Source: Symsagittifera roscoffensis
Taxonomy: Eukaryota; Xenacoelomorpha; Acoela; Convolutidae
Assembly: GCF_963678635.1 (NCBI RefSeq)
Contig: NC_087062.1
Location: 88,761,845-88,825,844 of the forward strand
Reading direction: 5' to 3'
DNA: 64,000 bases
Each line of letters begins with the position of its first letter. The stretch's first letter is position 1. The position numbers were made by a program, and so were the translations under genes. This document shows positions 43,528-55,679 of this stretch, in pieces. The notes beneath the pieces were generated by a model. The model did not search any database, was not told where the DNA came from, and worked only from the letters and a program-made list of their open reading frames with translations.

Positions 43528-46207
43528 CTTGGCAACTGGCCACGATTTAAGATTGAAAAGCATTGCGTGGAAGTATGCCACAAACGATACGTTTGAATAA
43601 CGGAAACGGAGGCGGAATGGTGCTGTTTTGGATGCAAAACACTTTAAAATTTCACTTTTTCTAGCAGCTGTCACAGCTAAGGATTTCGTTGAAAAAATTG
43701 TGAAAACAGTAGGCTGATGTTAGTAGACGGATCTACTTAACAATTTCCCACCCACCTATGGTACCTTCTCAAGAATCCCCCCCCTATAATTTACTTGCTC
43801 ATTTGCTAAGTTCATGTTACGTGCTTATTTGCTAAGTGTAACAGCAGTTGGCAATTAGAACTTTCTCGGTTTCAGAATTTGCTGCTTTCTGATTGGCTGA
43901 AGGTTCGACTATTTTGCTAGTAATTTGCAAGCTGAACCTTCTTAACTATCCCCCTTTTCTAACAGGGGGAAATTGTTAAGTATATCCTAGTAGACTAACC
44001 GGTGTACTTATTTACATAAAAAGTAAAACAGAATTCATCCTCTTCTCCAGCTCACCTAAAAAATTAAAGAAAACCGATCGATTAAGAAAAAAATTGTTCT
44101 CTCTGAAAAGTGATAATGGTCAGACATTTATGTGCATGCTGCAGTGCATCGTTTAAGAGGCGGATCACTTCAATTATAATTTTCAAGCGGCTCTCACAGC
44201 TCTTGGATTGTGCCAAAAACAATTGTGCAAAAAGTAGCCTGTTTTTACTTAATCGGCGTATTTATTTTTTGGAAAAAGCCTATTAGAATGCATCCTTCCC
44301 CAGTGAACCAAAAAAAAAATACAAGGTTATCCGGTTACTGTGGAAATAGCACATAGTAAGTATAGTTTTTTCTGTGTGGAGTGTTAAAAAAGATCTGAAT
44401 GAAAAAATAAAAATAGGGCTTATTCGACCTTTTGAAATTATTTTTTCAGATTTTTTGCGTGTTGTCTGCTGATACTTTTTAAGGTGAAAGACAAGAGACT
44501 GGTCTGATCCAGACAGTGAACTTAATAGACAATTATGAGAGACAAAGCAGTAGCAAGGCACCCAATTAGAAAAAAATATTAGCCGAACAATGAACCACTA
44601 TTTATTACAGCAATTAGTTTTACTTTCGTTCGATGTGAAGGTGAGCAAGTTGTGAAAAATTTGTTTGGTTACCGCGTAACTCGTTCATGTACCCGCCAGA
44701 AGGGGACGGGTCTACTAGCATGCTTGCCGTTTAGCATGTGGCTCTTAGCGCAATTAGAATTGAGTTAGTTTTCTCATATTTCCTTCTAAAACTTGAACTA
44801 AAGCGTGCCGCATCAAAGTAAATAGTTATTTCACTTGCGCATGCTAAGCGGCACGCTTGAAAGACGCTTCTCACAACCCCCCCCCCCCCCCACCCCCGTC
44901 GCCAGATGCCCGTGTTTTGTTAGCTTTGTCCATTATATAGTTCACTGTCTGGATCACAACCGTCTTCTTGTCAATCACCTTTTTAAATGCCAATAAATTC
45001 AAAAAGTGAATCATTCTGTACAACTTGTACAGCTTGTGCATCAACTTGTACACGTTTTCATTCAGACTTACTAAGTTATTTTAAAAGTGTGTTTGTGAGG
45101 TAGTTGATACTGCCTTTCTCTCTGTCAAAAAGTCGGTGACTCGAGGCCAACATGACCTGTGGCTGTTGCTTCAGAGCGAGGTTTTGATACCAAGCCAGAA
45201 AAATATCTTCAACCAGAGTCCATTCATTATTTTCAGAATAAGACGGACCAGCTCGTAGGTTTGCCTTTCTCTTGTTTTTCATACTTAACGAACCTTTACG
45301 GTCAATACAAATGGTCTGCGAAGAGATTTGAACTCTATTCAATTACGATCCAGACCATTGCTCTGCGATTTAAGGAACCTTTGTAAACAAAAAATTCCAC
45401 TGCCAATTGCACTTAGTTTTTGATGTGATAGTTGGAAAAGAAAATAATTTATAGATAATGTCCTGAAACGGGAAAACATCTCGAAGAAAAAATTTGAAGA
45501 TTGTTTCCATAGTTTTTCGCAAAGCTTTCTGAAAATACGCAATTTGAAGTACAGAATGTGTGTAGTCACGCATTGCCCACTTCGATGCGACCAATTAGCC
45601 GCAATTCAATTTCTAAAGTTTTTTTGAATTGGATACTTTGCCTAAACTTAGTTTGACGCGTTTGAGTTATAACCGAAGGTGGTTAACGCATAGAGTAATT
45701 TCGGATAGGTTACACCGTCTGCTCGTCACGCTATCTTATTTTCGGCCGGATAGATTCGTGCAACTTCTTAGTCTAATACCGATCCTAATCTTACTCTTAT
45801 ATCTACTAGTCTCAGGGTGTTTAACTAGTCTCTGCTAGGCTCAATAGATCTAGAGTATACTGGCTTATTGCGGCAGCTGAAGTTCTCTTGGAGAGGCAAC
45901 TAATTTCTAAGTTAAATTCAAATCTCTCTGGTGCTGAAATTACAAGTAATTTCAGCACTTACAAATAAGTGGGTTGTTAGTTATATGGATTATGATTGGT
46001 TAATATTAAATATTTTACAGTGGTAAAATATCTAATTTATCCAATAATAAAATGTAGTTTAGATCAGGTTCCACCCATCCGGGGTTTACAGAGTTTTTTA
46101 GAACTATCTTTCTTCTCTGCAATTTGAAGGATGGATGATGAACGTTGGTATTTGGCGAACATCATTTTCTTATCCGGTTCCTCTTGGAGAAGAACGTTCC
46201 AGGACGC
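43528..46207 (+). repeat. Tandem duplication unit 2 (~2.68 kb)
   Basis: Second copy of 40852-43527. Differences seen include a longer C run at 44877-44890, a loss of ~9 bases near 45430 and small A-run changes. Confidence 0.95.
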
Positions 46208-47640
46208 TGGAATTATGGATAGGAAATTGTTATGTCGTCATTCGACAACGACTGTGATCCCCAATGAACTCAATCCGATTTCGAAATGGTTTGCTATGAC
46301 AGTTTTTTCTTTATTATGTAGAGATTTTGTTTTGTGTGCAACCTCGTCAGGGAGTGGCGTGAAGATCGTGTGTGGAAGGGATGCCTTGTAACTCGGATCT
46401 GTACGTATACTTAGTCAAGTCGAGTCGTACTCTAAATCCTTTGAGTTGTGATTGTGGACGGCATGTCGGTTGTGCTTAGCCATTCTTTTGTTCGAGTGTG
46501 ATGGGATCATCTAGTCTTTGGATGTTCGTCTTTGTTGTTGTGTATTCATCCATATACTGCAAAGTATGATTTACATTTTATAAAATTATGTTAATTCAAT
46601 TTTTTAATCATGATTTTAGTTAGTTGTTTTCACAAAAGCGTTTTGTTTTAGTTTGGTTATTTTGAAGAGTTACTCACCCTTGAGTACCTCTTATTAAAAA
46701 TAGGAGTGTGGTCACAAAGTGTGCATGTAGCGCGGTGGGTTAGGCCGGCTATAGAGCATGCTCAGGACGTCCTCTCTGGTGGGTTAGGCCAGGAGTGGGA
46801 GTATGATTGCATGCTGTTTCTTTGAGAGGTCCTGTTATGTGATAACGTTTTATGTTTTATGTTGGGTTTATGTTGGTCTTTCTTATGTTACTTTGGTTGT
46901 GTCCGTTTTTCAAAAATCAAATTGTTTTTGGTATGGGTTTGTCTTGCGACTTTTTTGTGTTTTATTATTTCTTTCTTAGATTTATAATAGTCTTCAAAAG
47001 AATAAATTATCCAGTTTTAAGCTGGGTTGTTCCGGTTTGGGTACCGTTGGTTTTCTTTTCTTAGTCATGCTGTTATTTTATGATTTGTGATGTTTAGTAA
47101 GCTGCGTTGGTTAGTTTGGTTTAGTATATAAATAATTCCTTTCCAACCGGGTTAAAGGAAAGTTTGAAACTTGTTATTGTGTGTTAGAGTTGTTGATAGT
47201 GAAAGCATGAAACTCAAAATCATTATTTAAACAATTCTTCGTTGGCGAGCTGTGCGAGTTTGGATAGAATTCTTGTGCGAATGAATGAAAATATTTAAAA
47301 AGGTTTGTACTGCTTTCTCATTTGATCAATTTATTGAATAGAATTTGAATTTTACTGCGTTTTGGGGAAATTTAAAATTATAAATTTTCATCGTAACTAA
47401 GTTTACTGCCTCATGGGGAAATTATTTATAAATAAAATTACTACATTTGTTATGAATTTTACTACATTATTTAGTGCAAGAAATTAACGAATTTTAGGAG
47501 AGTTTAACAAGTTTGTATTTTTATTTTTTTTTCTGTTTTGTAGATGATCGTGGTGTGAAGACAAGAAATATAAATCAAACATTGATAGAAAATGGTTAGT
47601 ACTAATTTAAATTTATTAGTGAAGAGTTTTTTAAATTATA
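46208..47640. other. Region left of the retroelement reading frames, possible LTR or UTR
   Basis: No convincing gene. The open frame at 46131-46391 starts inside duplication unit 2 and runs into single-copy DNA, and has no recognised domain. A direct word GGTGGGTTAGGCC occurs at about 46735 and 46780. T-rich sequence with a changed base composition from ~46.5 kb may belong to the 3' end of the minus-strand retroelement; its other LTR would lie outside the window, so this cannot be tested here. Confidence 0.35.
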
Positions 47641-47648
47641 CTTACCTG

Positions 47649-49430
47649 TTAATCATCTGGGAAAAAACCGTGGGGGAAGATGTCGTGTATCATATCTGAT
47701 GTTGTTAGTAATTTGGCTAGTATGCGTATGATGTTTTTAGTTTGTAGCAGTGGCCAAAGCAATTGAAATGCTTTCATGGTGTTTTGTTCTTCTGTGCCTA
47801 CTGCAAACTCATAAGGTGTGTTTTGAATGAGGTTATATATTTTATGATTATATTTAGTATTGTGAATGAATTCTATTATGGGTATTTCAATAGGCTGGAT
47901 AAATTCATGCGGGATAAGGAAGGGTATGGATTCTTCGGCTTTGAAGGTCTTCGTGATGGGACAGAATATATACATTTGGGTAACTGGGTCATAGTTGCGG
48001 AGGATACCGTGGAGGTTAGTATCTTTGATGCAATATGTAAAATTAAGGAAAATTGGTGACGTGTACTTTGAGTTAAGAAACTGAAAACGATGGTGAGGTT
48101 GTCTTGATGGGGTGTGCAAATCAAAATGATTTTGTACAAAACGATAGTATGTATATGTGTGCGTTTGTTTAGTGCGTAACATAATATCGTGGGAACAGTG
48201 CAAATCGCGTTCCTGTGGTGAAAGAAAGTGAAAGGTTAGTGAGAATAACTGAAATTTATCATAAAAGCTCTCGTATGCTTGAATATCAGCTAGTGATTCT
48301 GAAATAATGTTGTCATTCTTTCTATCAAAAATATTAAATGTGAATACGTATGATGTTTTGATGAAAAATTTTTCTGTTAGTTGCGGGTTTCGAAGCGGTC
48401 TTGATTAGGTCGGATGATATTATGATCGTAATATTCTATTGCAAATTCGTTAGCTCGGGGTGCAGTGAATGTTTTTAGTAACTTTTTATATCCAACGTAA
48501 GTAAATTGTCGAGGTGTTAGTGTTGTGGTGAGTATGTATAACATGTCTTTGTTCTTCTCTATACTGTCATGAGTATTAGTTAGTGGAGGCAAAGGGGTTA
48601 GTAAAACAATAATAAGCTGTCCAATGCAGTGTTGGCATTAAAACATGTTCATCTAGAAAATTGCGTGTGTCATTAGTATCGTTAGGTGTGTTTAATGTAT
48701 ATTGCGGAAATGAGGGTAAGGTGATTGCAAGAAAATTTTTCGTGTTTGTATGTTGCGGGTGATTAATATATTCGCGGGCTGTTCCGGGTTTGGTCAAGAA
48801 TGGGTGATTTGGGAATTTTCGTTTAAAAGTGCGATAAGCTCTGTGAGTGCTAGTTGGCGTTTCGGTGGATGTGGATGATTGTGCTAATGATGGAGTGTAA
48901 GCTGAGGAGGGTGTGGGAGTAGGTGGATTTGAGGATGTTAAAGTGGATGATAGTTGATGTATTGAAAGGGTGTTGGGGTGTATTAATTGTTGTTGTAAAA
49001 TTATAAAATTATCAAGCTCCAGGGAAATTTGGGGGGTATCTGGGGAATTATTATATAATCTGTCGGAATGAAGTGGTGAATAGGTTGGGGTTTCTTGGGA
49101 AGCGTATGAAGGAGTGGAAATGGATGGGAGTGGATGATTAGATGGGATTGGTTGAAAAGGGGTTATGAAAAAACTGAGGAGATGGTCTGGGTATAATTTG
49201 AGGGAGATGGTTCGGAGTCTGCAAATTCGTCGGGGGTTTCTACATTAGAGTTATTAAATTTTGAAATAGAATATAAAATTGAAATATCTGAGTTAGTATC
49301 AGAATTCGTGCTTGATGATATACTAATTATCGGAAAATCGGGTGGTGGGAAAGCAGAAAGTGGTATGATTGGGATTGGAGTTTGGAGGTTGGCTGGGTGG
49401 GAATTTGAGCGATGGAGGGCTCATCGTGGG
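47649..49430 (-). pseudogene. Interrupted Pro/Ser/Thr-rich reading frame, 3' part of retroelement
   Basis: On the minus strand a coding-like text runs from about 49430 down to the stop at 47649 but changes frame several times (near 49170, 48590 and 48200). The first third is rich in S, P and T; the last part is a 184-codon frame (47649-48203) with aromatic and basic residues. It is not recognised as gag, pol or a known accessory protein. It could be a continuation of the envelope-like gene's tail, or a separate protein. Confidence 0.4.
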
Positions 49431-49524
49431 CTAAAAAAATGATTATTTTGAGATTGAAAAGTTGTGGTGTGAGGTTGTTCTATAATTTGTTCATAGGTAT
49501 TATCATTTTGTGAATGATGTGTCA

Positions 49525-52032
49525 TTATGTGTTGGATGGGACTTTGTGTTGCATTTGGTCTAAATTTGGACTATGTGTGATTGCTAGGTTTCGAAAATTA
49601 CGGGGAACTAATGATAATGGATGGTTTTGTGGTAGGGTGGATATCTGCGGTGCTGTAGGTGTTGTGTCTACATTATTATGTTCTTCAATATATGTGTTTG
49701 GTCTTGTGGATATTTTTGTATTATATTCTTTTATTTGTGCATCTAAAAGTATTTTGTTTATTGATGATGAAAAAATTCCAAAAAATCCTGCAAATAGTAT
49801 ACGTGCTACACTTGCTTGTCTGTTTACTTGTGTGTGTATAGCGCATATGTTATAGATTCCTTTTAACAATGAGAAAAGAAGTCCTATAAAATTAAACATT
49901 GCGTATAAGATAGTTAATTTTTCTAAGATGTAATAGGGCCATCCTAGAAAAGCTAGAATTTTGTTCTTTAATGTGACAAAACTGAAAATATTTATAGGTG
50001 AAATATCCTGTGGTCTGTATTTTTTACCGTTTGAATATATGTAGTCTTTGATATCTTTAAAATATCCGCTATAATCTTGTGTATAAATGTCCTGCGGTTT
50101 CGGCAAGTTTTCTTAAATTCTGGTCAATTGATTGTCTTTGAATTGTGTCCATTTGTGTTAATAATTCCTGAAATTGTTGTGTTCTAATGTGATGTTGGAT
50201 ATCTGATTCAGAATATATTCCAATTGATTGTAAATCAATATTTGTATTACGAGCAATGGCTCTGATGCTTTCGGGTGAAAATTTTTTGAGTGATTGCATT
50301 AATGTATGGTATGGTGTAAGGAGATAGTATTTATCTTCTTCAGGATTTAATTGTACTACGTTGTGGCTATTTGCTGATCCACATGGGACTGCGGTATCCC
50401 AAAAAAATATGTTCGTCTTAAAAGTGTGTCGACAAAATGTACTTTGTTTTTATAGAATATAGGGATTCTTTTATAGCAACGTTTGTCTTCAAAAACATAT
50501 AGAGGTGATACTTTTTTGGTACAAGTATAAAACCATAAAATGTTTCCTTCGTAATCAAGAAAAAATGATCTGTTTCCTGATAATAAGTATCCTGCGTAAG
50601 GTATTTTTAGTACTGCTAGTGCGAGTGATTGTAGGATTTGTGTTCTTTCCAATTCGCATAGTTGATGAAGTGTCTCTAATTCGGAGAGTGACATTTCCTG
50701 AAAAATTCGACCAATTGTGTAGTTTAACTTCATATCTAAGTAGATATCTTAATGAATATTACCAAAATAGGTGCTATTCATTAGTGATAGTTCTTGTAAA
50801 CGTGTGCTTTTACTGTCAGGTGGTTTTAGTTTTACACCAGGTTGACCTGTTGTTTTTTGAAAGTTAACTGGTACGTATGATGTTCCTTCGTTAATAGGGT
50901 GACTTGTAGCATCAGGGTCAAATTTTATTTTTCCAGTGGTCATGTCGAAACCTTTTTCGTATTCGACAAGTATTTCAGAGTATTGTGTTTTATAAAGTGG
51001 ATTGCTATATTTACATGCAAATTCTGTTTCTTGATATAGTTGAAAACGTGTTAATTTGTTTTCTATATCATGAATGTTTTTGAAATCATTGCTTTGTTTA
51101 CGAGATGGGTTCACTTGTTCGTATGGGATTGATTCAATAAAACATTTTTCATGAAATTTTATCATTCGAGCGTGTATTTTTGCTACTTGAAATGTTGTGC
51201 ATGTATCTTCGGGAAACCAAACAATTGTTGCTTGGGTCCTTGTTCTAGGGTCACATTAACCTTGATCATTTTTGCAAGGTAATCTAATTCCTTGATAGAT
51301 CATGGTGTTGTCAGTTAAATCTCGGGTGAGTTGTATTTTCTCAAGTTGTATTTTCCAATCGAAAAACATTATTTGTTGATATCCTTTATTTTTTGTGTCT
51401 GCTTTGCAGTTTGAAGGGTCATTTATTAAAATGTGTGGTATCCAGTGTTTATCGTGTATGTCATAAGTTAATCGTCCGTGTGCGCCGTTATATAGATATT
51501 TTTCGTCTAATTGAATATGTCCTTGATATCGTTCAAGTTCTGCTTGATGTACAGAATCGGCAAAGACTTGAAAATTTACTAATTTTCTATTTGGGTTTTT
51601 ATTTCTTGTTATGTTTAGTCTGAGTAGTTCGTTTTTACAATCATCGGGCTTTAGATGTAAAAGTCGTTCTATGTTACTTTGGTAAAACGATTCGTGGTCA
51701 TGTCGGTTTTTATTTCCGTTTGAAACTTGTGAACAATGTACTTTCTTTTAGGAAAATGTTGCTGTAAATTTATATCCTGCAACTGTTGTCGCTCGGGCTT
51801 TTGAATACAGTGTCGCTATTACATTAGTAGTTTCTATAGCTTGTGGTTCTGTTTCGCATTGTGATACTTGATTTATAGCATATTTGTGTAGTGTTTTTTG
51901 TTCGTTTTCTTCACAATCGTAGTGTGTTACTAATAAATCTTGGGGTCCTCTGCGAGGAGAAGGACTTGTTATCTGATCGGAAAATATTAGAAAAAGGACG
52001 TGTTGAAATATTAATATTTTTAGAATATACAT
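49525..52032 (-). pseudogene. Envelope-like glycoprotein gene of the retroelement, broken
   Basis: Starts at 52032 with a hydrophobic signal-peptide-like segment (first ~18 codons). It continues mostly in one frame with scattered cysteines and N-glycosylation-type sites, and ends with a frame (49525-50106) that has strongly hydrophobic, membrane-anchor-like stretches and a polar tail. Position after integrase, signal peptide and membrane anchor support an envelope-type gene. In-frame TAA codons stand at 51748, 51256 and 50749, and there is a frame change between about 50350 and 50070, so no full product can be made. Which viral glycoprotein class it belongs to is not clear; a glycoprotein captured from an RNA virus is one possibility. 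Confidence 0.55.
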
Positions 52033-52286
52033 GTGTATGATAATCTTGAGTATGGGTTATAAAATGTGATGTAAACAATTGTGTTTTTGGTATATCTGTC
52101 GTACTTATATATCACTTCAGTTGTTATAAATGGTGGTGGTAGCGATTGAGCTGTTATATTGGGTAGGTTTAATGGGTAAGGATGTTGAACAATATTATTT
52201 AATTTAATCGTGATTTCGAATTTTAATTGGAGACTATTTTGTTGGAGTATTTGGATGTTATGTTCACGAATGTCTTCGTGGATATC

Positions 52287-53203
52287 TTATCTATAATGTA
52301 GTCTATTGAGTGCCCAACTGTGGAGTCGGTTATTTTCATGATTTTGTCCAAATAGTGGGGGAGGTGCCACGAAAGTGTTCCAATCTAATCGTAAAGGGAT
52401 ATATGATGATGATTGTTCTCGATATCTAGCGTCGAGGTTGTTTGGGAAATTTAAGGGGAAAAGTGTTGGTGAGATTTGGCTTATTGATGGTGTTGACGGT
52501 AGTGATAATGTTTCTGGTAATGATGATAGTGTTGCATCCGTAGAAATATCTATTGGATCATTCACTAAGTTTGGTTCACCTGGTGTATATGAGTGTGTTG
52601 CCCAATATGGTAGTCGTGCGGTGGGATTGGGTAGGTTAAAGGGATTTTCACGTATTTGTTCAGATGTTGGTGTTAAACCTAAGTAATCTGAGGGTATACT
52701 TGAGGTGCTACGTTGTGAAAGGAGTGGGGGAGTTTCTGGTAATGTACTATTTGGGTTTTCTGAAGTAGTTGGTGTTGGTGATTGGGTTATATCAAAATGA
52801 ACTCTAGGGGTTTGAAAACTTCTGTTTCGTCGTGGATGTATAATTTGTCTATTTATTTCGACTGTATTTTGTTTTTGACTAATGTTTCTTATTCTGCTCA
52901 ATTCTTGTGGTAATGTGGGGTACAAATTATATGTTGGTTCACTTAGAAGTGCCGGTCGCTGAACTGGTTCTAATGGTTCTTGAAAAGAAATTCGTGTGGA
53001 TGTTTGGGGGTTTTGGGTAGTTGTGGGTATTGCTGGATTTTCTTGGGATGATGTCGGTGAAGACTGATTTTGTGATTGTTGGTTAGCAATTTTTGAAAGT
53101 GTCCGATTGATTTTTTCTAGTGGAGAGATATATTTTTATTGTAGTATTCTTCAATGAAAAGAATTAAAAGGCTTGTTGCTAAGGCGAATGTGACCATTGC
53201 CAT
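52287..53203 (-). pseudogene. Accessory membrane/Pro-Ser-Thr-rich protein between integrase and envelope-like gene
   Basis: From an ATG at 53203 the frame begins with a hydrophobic segment (MAMVTFALATSLLILF), then after an apparent one-base shift near 53120 a polar helix (LEKINRTLSKIANQQ). A long P/S/T-rich region follows to the stop at 52287. The 52287-52925 part is continuously open (212 codons). Layout suggests a signal-anchored protein. No known family is recognised. The plus-strand frame at 52375-52686 is a shadow. Confidence 0.4.
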
Positions 53204-53305
53204 TTTTACTCATTTGCACATTGTCAGTATTAGGGATGATAAAAATATGATGAATATTACAAATAGTAAAAAAATATCTGTTCTACTAAAAATTGTTCGT
53301 ATCAT

Positions 53306-53548
53306 TTAAATAGATTGTGAATTATCGTACCTGTGAATATGATCAATGATTTGGGAAAGTTGGAGATATATTTCAAATAGGGAGTAGAAAATTAAAAAGA
53401 TGTTGCAAAAAATTATTAAAATGATTATAAAAGCTTCAAAAGTATCAAATAGAAATATGAACAAAAGTTTGAATTGTATGAAAAATTTTATTAAAGAATT
53501 TAAAATTGTTTTTTTTTTAAAGATATTGACTGTTTGAGAGAAAAGCAT
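53306..53548 (-). CDS. Small hydrophobic reading frame in retroelement
   Basis: 80 codons with one long or two short membrane-spanning stretches (phenylalanine, isoleucine and leucine rich, about residues 25-60). It lies between integrase and the P/S/T-rich frame. It may be a real accessory peptide or merely T-rich DNA read in frame; no homology is recognised. Confidence 0.25.
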   Translation of the reverse strand: MLFSQTVNIFKKKTILNSLIKFFIQFKLLFIFLFDTFEAFIIILIIFCNIFLIFYSLFEIYLQLSQIIDHIHRYDNSQSI

Positions 53549-53759
53549 TTAAGAAATGATTTCTTCGTCGAATATTTTTTGTTGTTTGAGGCGAGATTCA
53601 AGTGTGGTCGAGTTATTTATGGATTTTTCAAAAAGTGGGTTGAGTTTTGTGAAAAATTGTTGGGGGCTGATTTTATGGTGTTTGGGAGGTCTTCTTTGCT
53701 TTATTTTTATTTGTCGGGTGATCTGGGGTATTTTTGAAATATTTGTACTTTAGGCCAAA

Positions 53760-54339
53760 TGATTATGGTCCTTTTTTACTTTAGGCTAATTTGTTATTTT
53801 TGGTTGGAGGGTTTTTGAGGTCTGAGTTGGGAAAATATTGTTGACCTCTGCGTTATTAGATAGGGGAGGGTTGTAATATTATGGTGGTATTTGTTTTAGT
53901 TGTCAACTTTTAGCGAGTTGCTTATTTTTGACCTGGATGTTGTAAAGTTATAGTTATAAAAATGCCTGGAGTTTAATATCTTTCGGCTAATAGGTTGGTG
54001 TTAGAGATATAGAAGGTGACGGATTTAAGTGAATCCTATTGGCTGAATCTGAACTAGAAATGTTGCGTTTTTGTCAGCATGTTATTTTGAAAAATGAAAG
54101 TTCAAAATGATCCAGAGGTGTAAAATTTTTTTATTTTAAAATCAGAGTTGTTTTTGAAATTCAACTTTCTTTAATATTTTAGATTGTGGGATGAATGTTT
54201 TGTAGTTTTTACGTGGTTGATTTCTAAGTTGTGATGATTCTCTATGTTCTGATTTTTCTACTTGTTCTTGTGGTAGAATTTTTTCTATCAATTTCCTATT
54301 TTTTCTTTCTTTTTGAGGTATTTTTGTGTCTGGCGTTTT
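53760..54339. other. Spacer behind integrase, no gene recognised
   Basis: T- and G-rich (plus strand) sequence between the integrase stop and the next minus-strand reading frames. The plus-strand open frame at 54231-54440 is a shadow of the integrase tail and T-rich DNA. Confidence 0.4.
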
Positions 54340-55665
54340 TTAATTGTTTTGAGTTGTTGTTTGTTTTTGATTTTGTTTTTCATGATGAACTTTGTGTTGT
54401 TCATCTATTTCTTTTTCTGTATTTGGATGATTTTGAATAACCTTTAAACCTGTGAAAAAATATAATTGAGGTAATTCGCGTAGTGCGTATTCTTTTGGGT
54501 AGTAAATTAATAAGTTGTTACGATGTTGAACAATTTCTTTTTTAGTTGGATCTGTAAGTTTATACGTTAGGTCAGTAGGTTTGGCAATGATTTGATATGG
54601 TCCTTTTTGAAGTGGTTGTAATTTCCTATAGATTCCTTTTTGCGTATTAAAGTTAGCTAGTAAAACAAATGTTCCAATTTTTAAATCTGTGGCTGGTGTA
54701 AAGCGTGAATTAATTTGATCGTTAATGGTTTGCCTTAGTAACAATTTCTTTGCTACTTTTTGGCAGATATCATTGTGTTTTTTATCTCTATTTAATATCC
54801 ATTCGGTATGTGTGCCGGAGGCTAATTTAGGAATTTGCGGGTGATGAAAATGATCTTCATCATGTGTGTGTAAATGTAGGTTATAACAAATTGAATCTTT
54901 ATTTGGTTGGCAATAACCTTGTGCATTTTTATGGGCATTTGCTGTGAACATAATTGGTTTACGTGGCTTTTGATTAAAAACAATTTCGTATGGTGACATT
55001 CCGAAAGTTGTCGTAATTTGTGAATTGTATGCTGAGGGAAATAATTTTACATCTGCTGACCATTCTGTGTATTTTGTATCATTTCCATTTATGATACATC
55101 TGAGATATTCTCGTAGTGATCGTTTCATATCTTCGATTAAACCGTTTGTCCAAGGTGCATGAGATGTACGTGGTTTATGTTTTATGTTATATAAGTGGCT
55201 CAGTGTGATAATTTCAATATTAATAAATTCTGTACCGTTGTCTGTAACTAAGATTTTGAGTAATCCGAATTTAGCTATCCAATGTTCATAAAGCTTCGTG
55301 TAAGCATAATAAGCGTTACAATGTGGTACTGGGTTGAGTGCTACATAATGTGTGCATGCGTCAACAATGACCATAAAGTAGGAGTTTTCTTCAGAAGATG
55401 GTGAAATTGGTCCTTTTGTATCGCATGATATGCGATGATTAAAATATGAGCTTTGTCCTTTAAAATCTTGTTTTTGTGCTATTTTTTTTTGATTTGGATA
55501 AGGTTTGTTCAACTGACATATTATACAATCATTGCATAATACTTTTATCCAAATTGGTGCATTTGGGAAATAAAAGTTTTGTGTAAAGTTCGAGTATGTT
55601 TTTTCTGATCCGGAGTGTCCTTTAGTATTTTGTGTATGTGAGACATTAAAAGCTATTAATATCAT
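54340..55665 (-). CDS. Integrase, unit 1 (complete domain set)
   Basis: 441 codons. The HHCC zinc finger has H10, H17, C47 and C50. The catalytic triad is D82 (in SCDTKGP), D142 (in VTDNGTEF) and E178 (in NGLIEDMKR), a DD-35-E arrangement. SPYEIVFN near the core end and a C-terminal GTFVLLANF...YRKLQPLQKGPYQI...YKL region are typical of Ty3/Gypsy integrases. A glutamine/asparagine/histidine-rich tail follows. In the intact element it would be the end of the pol polyprotein; here the frame is separated from RT by stops, and the ATG may not be a genuine start. Confidence 0.85.
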   Translation of the reverse strand: MILIAFNVSHTQNTKGHSGSEKTYSNFTQNFYFPNAPIWIKVLCNDCIICQLNKPYPNQKKIAQKQDFKGQSSYFNHRISCDTKGPISPSSEENSYFMVIVDACTHYVALNPVPHCNAYYAYTKLYEHWIAKFGLLKILVTDNGTEFINIEIITLSHLYNIKHKPRTSHAPWTNGLIEDMKRSLREYLRCIINGNDTKYTEWSADVKLFPSAYNSQITTTFGMSPYEIVFNQKPRKPIMFTANAHKNAQGYCQPNKDSICYNLHLHTHDEDHFHHPQIPKLASGTHTEWILNRDKKHNDICQKVAKKLLLRQTINDQINSRFTPATDLKIGTFVLLANFNTQKGIYRKLQPLQKGPYQIIAKPTDLTYKLTDPTKKEIVQHRNNLLIYYPKEYALRELPQLYFFTGLKVIQNHPNTEKEIDEQHKVHHEKQNQKQTTTQNN

Positions 55666-55679
55666 ACTTAAAGGAAAAC

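Noticed and set aside
46852-47064. Hydrophobic plus-strand open frame
   Set aside because: T-rich DNA gives F/L/V-rich text in any open frame; no homology or gene context.
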